A stretch of 64,000 nt of DNA, taken from positions 54,102,501-54,166,500 of the forward strand of contig NC_091675.1 of assembly GCF_042453785.1 (NCBI RefSeq). The letters run 5' to 3'. Both the position numbers and the translations under genes were made by a program. Origin of the DNA: Malus domestica (taxonomy: Eukaryota > Streptophyta > Magnoliopsida > Rosales > Rosaceae). Below the pieces are notes generated by a model. The model was not told where the DNA came from and did not search any database. It saw only the letters and a list, made by a program, of their open reading frames with translations. Of the stretch, positions 49,701 through 64,000 are shown piece by piece; the first letter of the stretch is position 1; every line of letters begins with the position of its first letter.

Positions 49701-52611
49701 ACTTCCATCTCCAATGTGGGATAGTCTCAACAAAATGATAGTGCTATATAAATAGTTATTACCAAAGTTTGGTGATTAATGGTCAACATTCCACTCCAAA
49801 GATTATCCCTATATAAAATGTTTAATTATAGGTAACATTTTTTTTACAAAAATTTATACAAATTTTCTTGTACTTTCTCAAATATATGTAGATATAAAAT
49901 ATCTCGTAGATGGGGAATCACCTATATTTGTTCAACTTAACTAAAATGAATGAACCCAAAAAAATGTCGCAATAACTCCATATCATCAGCAATTAGCAGG
50001 TATACCATTTAAGACCGAACGCCAAAGCTCCACCTGATCTGGCTGAGACATGTTCATCACATTCTTACAGTTTCCATTTATTATATATGCAGCCTGCAGA
50101 TGAAGTAAATACCATTAAAAAGTAATTTAAGGACATCTACATTGTCATACAAGACTTTCCAATGAAAAATTGTAACTTTATCACTAGATCCCAAACTAAA
50201 CAGTAAAATCAAACTGAGTCAAATACAATATATGGCAAGAAATAAACAGTTGTATAAATAGACAATATGAATCAAACAAAACAATCCCTGACCTCTTTCA
50301 AAGAATTGATAAAGCTCCACTTTACACTATCTTCACCATCACAAGGAATCAATATGTTCCCCGGATATCCTGTAAAATGCACCTGCACAAAGATCCAAAA
50401 TTGAGTCCTGATTCCCTGTAGCATCAGAAGAAAAGGAGGTGGTGCAAGACAATTTAAAAAAAAATAATAATAATCATCAGAAATATTGTTGCTTGATTCC
50501 CTAAAACTCCCCAAACCCACTTTGCAGACTCGGATGAGAATTTGGCGCCCCTGACCTCGGGAGGCAGAAAACTCTAGCAAATAGCTAGAGGAATTGACCC
50601 CAGACCACATGGGAGCAAACAACAAGCATGAGCCGCATGACCACTCGATTACACCTCATTGGCAGATAATCCAAAAATATATGGAACTTCATTCAAAGTG
50701 TTGTGTACTGTGATACAATGACAATGAAATGCTAAATTTACGCGTCCACTCATCATAATATTATTGTTAAACATTTTACATGGTCCATCCAAACTTATCC
50801 TCTAACTAGTTCATACCAATTAACTTGCTAGGCTGATAGCTAAACTAGTTTGTTTAAATTGAGTAATAACCTTTAGAAATTTACTGAGAGAAAAAATATT
50901 AGAGCATTACATATCGTATAAGTAACATCTTGTCAATCTACTTCAATTAATTGTGTAAAAATGGAGGATAATTATTACGACATTGGTGGTAAGTCATGCT
51001 GGTTGAGGTAGTTAGATGGTGGCAGGGATGGTGGTCACTGTAACACCAGTGGCAGAAACAGTGTAGCAGTAGAAATGGTGGCAAATGGGGCAAGTTGAAG
51101 TGGTGGCAGGCAGTGATAGTGGCAAAATGTAATAGTGTAGCACCAGTGATGGTTTTGAAATGTTGGGAGAAGATGATGAAAACCAAGTCATGCTGGGTTT
51201 GATTAGAATTGGCTAGGTCCCAAATTCATTCAAACGAGAATTCAGTTTTCCCACTACATTATGAAACTTTAAACACACCTGGCCAATTTTTTGAGATTTC
51301 CCAAACTCCACCAAAACAAGAGAATAAATTTTGATGCCACATAGTAGCCTGACAAATGTTTGTGACAATAATTTCTTGGGTGGTGCTATCCACACACCCA
51401 TTTTTACTTCTCACACACCCCTCTCAATTTTCGACCGTGAGATCGAACGATTTAAGAAGATCAATTGACCAAAATTAACAAGGGTATGTGGGAGGTAAAA
51501 GGGTGTGTGTATAACACCATCCTAATTTCTTATCTGTAGTAAGTTAGTAACTCCAAAACGTTCAGCCTTAGAATAAAATAAATAAATCCGTAATGTATTT
51601 ACCAAGAATAACTTCTGAAATACACTTATGCATGTATGTGGTTTCTGATAGCCAGCCATCTCCTATTTACATATAAGAGAACCAAATGCAGGTACGATTT
51701 CTGTTCATAATTCTGCATTTCTTTTTTGTGACTAGTTTCCTCCTAAGTTTCTATAAAAGCTTCCATCGCCCTCGTCAATTTGAAACACGGGGATGAAAAA
51801 AAAAGATACCCTGATAAGAAAAAATATTTACCGTGAGATTCCAAGGTCTTTCTGGCTCTGCACATAGAAGATCAAACAGAACTCCTGTCGGTATATACCT
51901 GCAAGAAGCTCTTGCAATGTTATGAAACAAATAATACTAACACGAATCTAACAACTTATGAAAGCATCGCGCGCTATTCATTCACTCTTTCCTCCCTCAT
52001 TCACTTCAAAATACTAATTTCTGGCACGCAAACCTTAAACGGGCATGCAAGATCATTTAAAGAACCAAAAGGGCAACAACAAACAATTAGAGAAAAACCA
52101 AAAATCTAGTGCAAATTAGACTGGCAGTCACTAACATCAAAAATCAAATGCCATATCAATTATCAAAAAATTATCAAAACACTTTGTTTTATTTACGAAA
52201 ACCGGCAAATTAAGCATTGTAGCAAAACCGAAATTTTGGGTTTGGACAAAGAGGAAATGGGCGCATACCATTTCAAGGGCAAGCCTTTGTACTCGAACCA
52301 AATGGTGTCTAAGCGAGGAGGAAGTGCAGAGCTGAAGTGAGGTTTTAGAAGCGAGGCCAACAATGGCAGATACCCAATCCGAGGAGCTAAGATCTGAAAT
52401 CAAACAAGTTACAGAGAGAGAGAGTAACAATCATAGTAAATTTGGAGGGTAATCGGGGGCCCAATTGGAAATTTCAAAGATATATATGTATACGGAGGTT
52501 TAGTACCAGGGCAGGTGGGGGAGCAGGAAGAGTGGCGACGTCGGATTCATGGAGATGAATCTGCAGAGGAATTGCTCCGCCCCATACAAACCTCTGTGCT
52601 TCCATATCCAT
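46708..52611 (-). CDS. ATG5: Autophagy protein ATG5
   Basis: Acceptor of the ubiquitin-like ATG12; the ATG12-ATG5-ATG16 complex promotes ATG8 lipidation on the phagophore. Exons in transcript order: 52611-52507, 52393-52269, 51898-51832, 50382-50293, 50093-50006, 49395-49255, 48168-48037, 47060-46708. All introns are GT-AG and the phases agree, giving 1,101 nt, 366 aa. The N-terminus reads MDMEAQRFVWGGAIPLQIHL (an in-frame Met two codons later, 52605, is the alternative start). Then LDTIWFEYKGLPLKW, IPCDGEDSVKWSFINSLKE, and the ATG12-acceptor region AAYIINGNCKNVMNMSQ with Lys139 as the likely conjugation site. The C-terminal ubiquitin-like fold ends IEPKLEIPFFWVANNLL, then NPEHFLHICVYLKVP. 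An acidic linker (EEEVEKSIE) precedes it. Intron 3 holds a MITE. No disruption. Confidence 0.97.
51378..51522. mobile_element. Small MITE, CACACACC family, in ATG5 intron 3
   Basis: A 145-bp element with ends GGGTGGTGCTATCCACACAC and (complement) GGATGGTGTTATACACACAC. It is flanked by a perfect 9-bp duplication TAATTTCTT (51369-51377 and 51523-51531). Same family as 17163-17310 and 41192-41312. Confidence 0.88.
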
Positions 52612-54284
52612 ATTCTTCTTTTCTTCCTTGGCACAATTCTCCCTCTCTCAAACGGTGTCGTCGTGCTTCGGTTTCCACACAGAGACTGTGTTTTACACCG
52701 GCGAGAATGCGAGGAGGAGGAGGTACGGAGGGAGGAGGAGTCCACAGCCCACTCGCTATGTCCTCTTTGCGCTGCGATCGTATGCTTCTCTCACAAGTAT
52801 AAAATGTTATCAAATTACATAAGGAATGAATAAACCTTATTTATTACGTGTCGTGGTTGTTCGATACGTAATTAGTTAGGCTATTTTTTATGTAAGTCTA
52901 AAGTTTATACAGAGTGTTTTATCGCATTGACGGAAAATAATAATATATGCATTTTGGTGCAGATTGGATCTTCATTAATTTTTATTTTTTGACTCATTAA
53001 CGTTATTATTTATCAAAAATAATAAATAAATAAATAGGCGATTTAATGAGAAGAAAAAATATTTTAATTTCTCCTCCACTCAACTTATGAACCCACCTAC
53101 GTGAGGTTTTCTGCATACAAATGGAGTCTCATATTCCAATTTCAAATTAGACAAGTTTTGATTCCATTTGGTATGACGTTTACTGTAATTCCTTTTTACT
53201 TCCGCTGCTACAACTTTGATTTACGATTTTTTTTTTCATTTAGAGCGTGGAGTTTTATACAAAAGGTATCGATGCAATTTGTACATGAACTATTTTTTTA
53301 TAAACGACTGGATCTTCTCCACTAAACGTCATTTATACTCAAAAATGGAGATTCGAACTTGGGTGTAGATAGGCGAGCATAGTGCTCTAGCCAACATGAC
53401 TAAGCTCTAGTTTGTAGTAGTGGAACCATTCAATGTAACTGTATTTAATTCGATCAAAATATATCATCATAAGAGCCGACCAGCTTTTTCTACTACTAGA
53501 TGGTCCTTTGTTGTGGCCCATAAAACACAAAATGTAACGAGCAATAAGAAATAATAGACGAGCAAATAAGACGGATGGATGAGAAATAAAACAGATGGAT
53601 GGGCATGACAGCACTCATAAAAACTCATACATGACTAGCTAGAATTGATAATCAGGAAGAAATAGAGTGAGTATACGTAATAGTTGAATCATATCCGAAA
53701 TTTGTCCCTGATAAAACGGACCATATACAAAATGTTTGTGGGTAGGTGAGTGATGAAATGTGTGTACGAAAGAAATGACATTAGCGTTTCCGTTTCATGC
53801 AAGTCATTCTCATTCTCGTACAAAGGCGAGAGATTTGGGGAGATCCATAGAATTTCATTCAAGAGAAACCCAACAACAAGCATCTCTCTCTCTCTTTCCG
53901 CTATTTTTGGATGATTCTTCTCATTCTTCAAAATTCTCTCCCCAATTCAATCTTCTTTCTCTTCCAACTGCGCCACCCCTCGTCCGTACAAAGTAGGCTC
54001 TAATTAAGCATAATGGGACACAAAATTTGTGTATAAATTTTTAAATAATAAAAATACAAACATTTTATTAATTTTATAATTCTTTTTCGAAGTCGGATTT
54101 TGATGTTTTGATTGGTTCACGCCATCGTTGCAGATTCCGGGGACTTTCGTGACGGCGATTCAACGTCCCTGAGGAAGAGGGGAGGGGGGCTGCAGTTGCA
54201 GACTCGCTGAGTTGATTAGTTACATTATAGTTTATGTGATCAGTTCATACCACAATACGTACGTGACATATTTTGACATGAAAA
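52612..54284. other. Divergent intergenic region, ATG5 and PB1 gene promoters
   Basis: Lies between minus-strand ATG5 and the plus-strand PB1 gene. The first 250 bp (52612-52850) are the ATG5 leader/promoter side, with several overlapping short ORFs that are not convincing. A (TC)n tract at 53882-53900 and the TTTGCAG-like acceptor near 54133 suggest a spliced leader for the PB1 gene; this is unproven. No other gene seen. Confidence 0.5.
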
Positions 54285-55468
54285 ATGGCGGGTGAAATTG
54301 GTGGCACTGGTGGCGGTAGTTGCGGTGGTGAGAATGACGCGCCGTCCTCCCCCAAAAACCGGATCAAGTTCTTGTGCAGCCATGGCGGCAGAATCCTACC
54401 CAGGCCTGCCGACGGCCACCTCAAGTATGTTGGAGGGGAGACTCGCGTCATTGCATTGTCCCGCGGCATAACATACGCAGGTGCACATTTTGTTAGTCTA
54501 TTTGTTTCTTTTTGAATTTTACGTGAATGAGATTTGAACTCGGAACTTCATAACCGTACGGAATTTCTAGGAACGTATATGTCTAAAGGGTACTTTGCCT
54601 TATCTACGTTTCAGAGTTGATGGAAAAGCTGAGTACATTGTCTGATGGGGAGATGGTGTTGAAATACCAGCCGGCCAATGAAGATCTCGATGCCTTGGTC
54701 TCCGTGAGAAGCGACGAAGATCTAAAGCACATGCTCGACGAATATGATCGACAAGAGAGCGAGGGCAGCCCGAGGCCGAGAGCATTCTTGTTCCCGTCCA
54801 AGTTAATCATGATCGAGAGTCCAACCCCGTCGTTGGAACACCAGCTGGAGCAGCGTTACATTGACGCCATCAATGGAATCATCCGATCGCCACCAAAAAT
54901 GCAGCCTCAACCGCTGCAGCAACAGCAGCAGTTTGCTCCGGTTGCCCCAAAGGTCATCGCAAGTAGCCCCATGGGCAGCTTCGGCTTATATTCTGCATGT
55001 TCATCGCCCAAATCAGCATCTCAATCAGCATCCCCTGAACACCACGCGGTTGTGGCTGACATGAGCATGGCAGGTCACCGGCTCACACTTTCGCCTCCAG
55101 TGCATAGAGTGCACAGCTCTCCAAGTATTTGCAGCGCATACCAAGGCCATGTTCAAGGGCGTCTCCAACACCCTAACTACCACCAAAACCACCACCACCA
55201 CCACCAGGCGTACCAGTCTTCGTTTAGTGCAAGAGCGCACCACCGAGGGATTAGGACTCCACCTCCTTTGACGTCGCCAGGTAGATCAGAGTCTGGAAGC
55301 GCGAGGTGCTCGTTGATGGGGCCGAATATTTCTCCGGGTCAAGGCCAAAATCATATTCCTTCCAACTTATCTCCTAGTAGCAACAACAGCAGTCCTAGAT
55401 CATCACTGAGACTTAGCGGTGGCGGAGGAGGACGAGGTCATGAAAGCCTCCCTCGAAGTCCTAGATAG
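54285..55468 (+). CDS. PB1-domain protein, plant-specific Ser/Pro/His-rich tail
   Basis: Exons 54285-54480 and 54615-55468 (GCAG|GTGCAC, TTTCAG|AGTTG) give 349 aa. The start MAGEIGGTGGGSCGGENDAP leads into a PB1 domain at residues about 25-115. A basic-side motif (RIKFLCSHGGRILPRPADG) holds the PB1 lysine, and acidic OPCA-type residues follow in YQPANEDLDALVSVRSDEDL. The remainder is low-complexity, with Gln-rich (PQPLQQQQQ), poly-His (NHHHHHHQ) and Ser/Pro-rich stretches, ending LPRSPR. PB1 domains mediate head-to-tail protein pairing; plants have many PB1-plus-disordered-tail proteins without known function. Within the group I cannot say which. The 3' end lies 340 bp from the convergent Hsp70 gene. 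Confidence 0.92.
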
Positions 55469-55486
55469 ATTGTGTTGCTTTGTTAC

Positions 55487-59300
<3,814 letters not shown>

Positions 59301-60063
59301 GAAGATGCGTGAAGTTGCAGAGGGAGGGTTTTTCGAGGGAGCGGGAGAAGGTTGTAGAATGATCTACTGCCCGTGAGATTTTTTTATTGACGGGCAGGGG
59401 TTCCTGGCCGTTAGATTGCGAGCTGCCCGTTGGAAGAATCGGGGTCTTTCTTTTATTTTCTTGTCCCTTCTTTTTGGAGGCATGGGCGGCATGGCCCTAA
59501 CCGGATTAGTTTGGACTTATTTTTTCTTCGTTTTTTTTTTTAACACTATACTTAGTTTTACAATTGATTATTAATAATATTATTCAAATTTACCTTTAAC
59601 GAAAATCAAATATAAAATCTCTCCCTTACAACTGAATAAAAGTATCACTAAACCGTAATATTAAGTAACATGACTTATTTATTTAAAATCTCTTTTCTTA
59701 AAAAATGCTTAGAAGTAATTTTTAAAGAAGCACTAGTCAAAACTTTATAAGTGATTTTTGTAAGAACATAAGCACTTTTAAATCGCTGGTTTGAGATTAC
59801 GATGCTTTTAAAAATATAGCTTATTAACAAATCTGAAACATCAAATTTGTGATAAAACAAAACTGCTGTCAATCACATTAGAAAAGTATAGCTTCTAAAA
59901 AGATGACTTGTCACCTCTTGTGATAACAAATCCTCAGCTCTCGATCTTTTAACCCAATTCTTTAATATTTTTTTATTAAATGCTAGTAGTGTGTAAAAAA
60001 TATTAAAAAATTATAGAGGTGTGAAAAAAATAATTTAAGTTGTGTAAATATAATTTCATTTTT
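59301..60063. other. Spacer between tandem Hsp70 genes, no gene seen
   Basis: AT-rich sequence not shared with the other duplication unit. It contains AAAAATGCTTAGAAGTAATT and AAGCACTTTTAAATCGCTGG, reminiscent of the AAGTGC-type MITEs at 17430-18031, so a related insertion is possible. No coding feature. Confidence 0.45.

Positions 60064-64000
<3,937 letters not shown>

Noticed and set aside
52515..52833. Overlapping short ORFs upstream of and across ATG5 exon 1
   Set aside because: Several frames are open by chance in GC-richer leader sequence; only the ATG5 frame has family similarity.
54600..55243. Minus-strand ORFs across the PB1 gene
   Set aside because: Shadows of the well-supported plus-strand exon 2.

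Overview
The window is nuclear DNA of a eudicot plant. The evidence is intron-rich genes with GT-AG introns, AT-rich spacers, Ty1/copia retrotransposon remains, many short non-autonomous DNA transposons, a CC-NBS-LRR relic, and plant versions of ATG5, MACPF/CAD1-like and stromal Hsp70 proteins. The repeat families look to me like Rosaceae (apple/pear group). That is recall, not a computed match.

Region 1 (1-18.3 kb) has no intact gene. It is a patchwork of mobile DNA: PIF/Harbinger-type elements with TTA target duplications (2664-3058, 3855-4706, 11972-12667), a decayed 5.27-kb Ty1/copia element (5714-10984), a CACTA-type terminus (14643-14660), and a ~1.8-kb segmental duplication (5367-13373 and 14661-16497). 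The second copy preserves the empty sites of three insertions carried by the first. Region 2 (18.3-28.6 kb) carries ribosomal protein L3 (19376-21838, five coding exons, 389 aa), a Harbinger-like element, a local tandem duplication, and a two-exon gene for a 153-aa single-span membrane protein of unknown function (27996-28556). Region 3 (28.6-35.7 kb) holds a minus-strand NLR pseudogene. It lacks its P-loop, and its leucine-rich repeats are split by a 2.25-kb hAT-like composite.

Region 4 (36.9-64 kb) is gene-rich. It holds a MACPF/CAD1-like protein (minus, 7 exons, 603 aa), a small Ser-rich unknown protein (plus, 186 aa), autophagy protein ATG5 (minus, 8 exons, 366 aa), a PB1-domain protein (plus, 2 exons, 349 aa), and two tandem chloroplast stromal Hsp70 genes (minus, 8 exons each, 695 aa each). 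Every multi-exon model was built by reading splice sites, and the exon lengths keep frame and sum to whole codons.

The genes do not form one pathway; they are housekeeping (RPL3, stromal Hsp70, ATG5) and defence/cell-death related (MACPF, NLR relic). From memory, the Arabidopsis MACPF gene At4g24290 lies next to cpHsc70-1 (At4g24280), so the MACPF-Hsp70 proximity here probably reflects conserved microsynteny, later expanded by insertion of other genes and by tandem Hsp70 duplication. I saw no tRNA, rRNA or CRISPR array. I did not find a clearly new biological system. The most unusual content is the layered transposon record and the Harbinger elements with interchangeable interiors.
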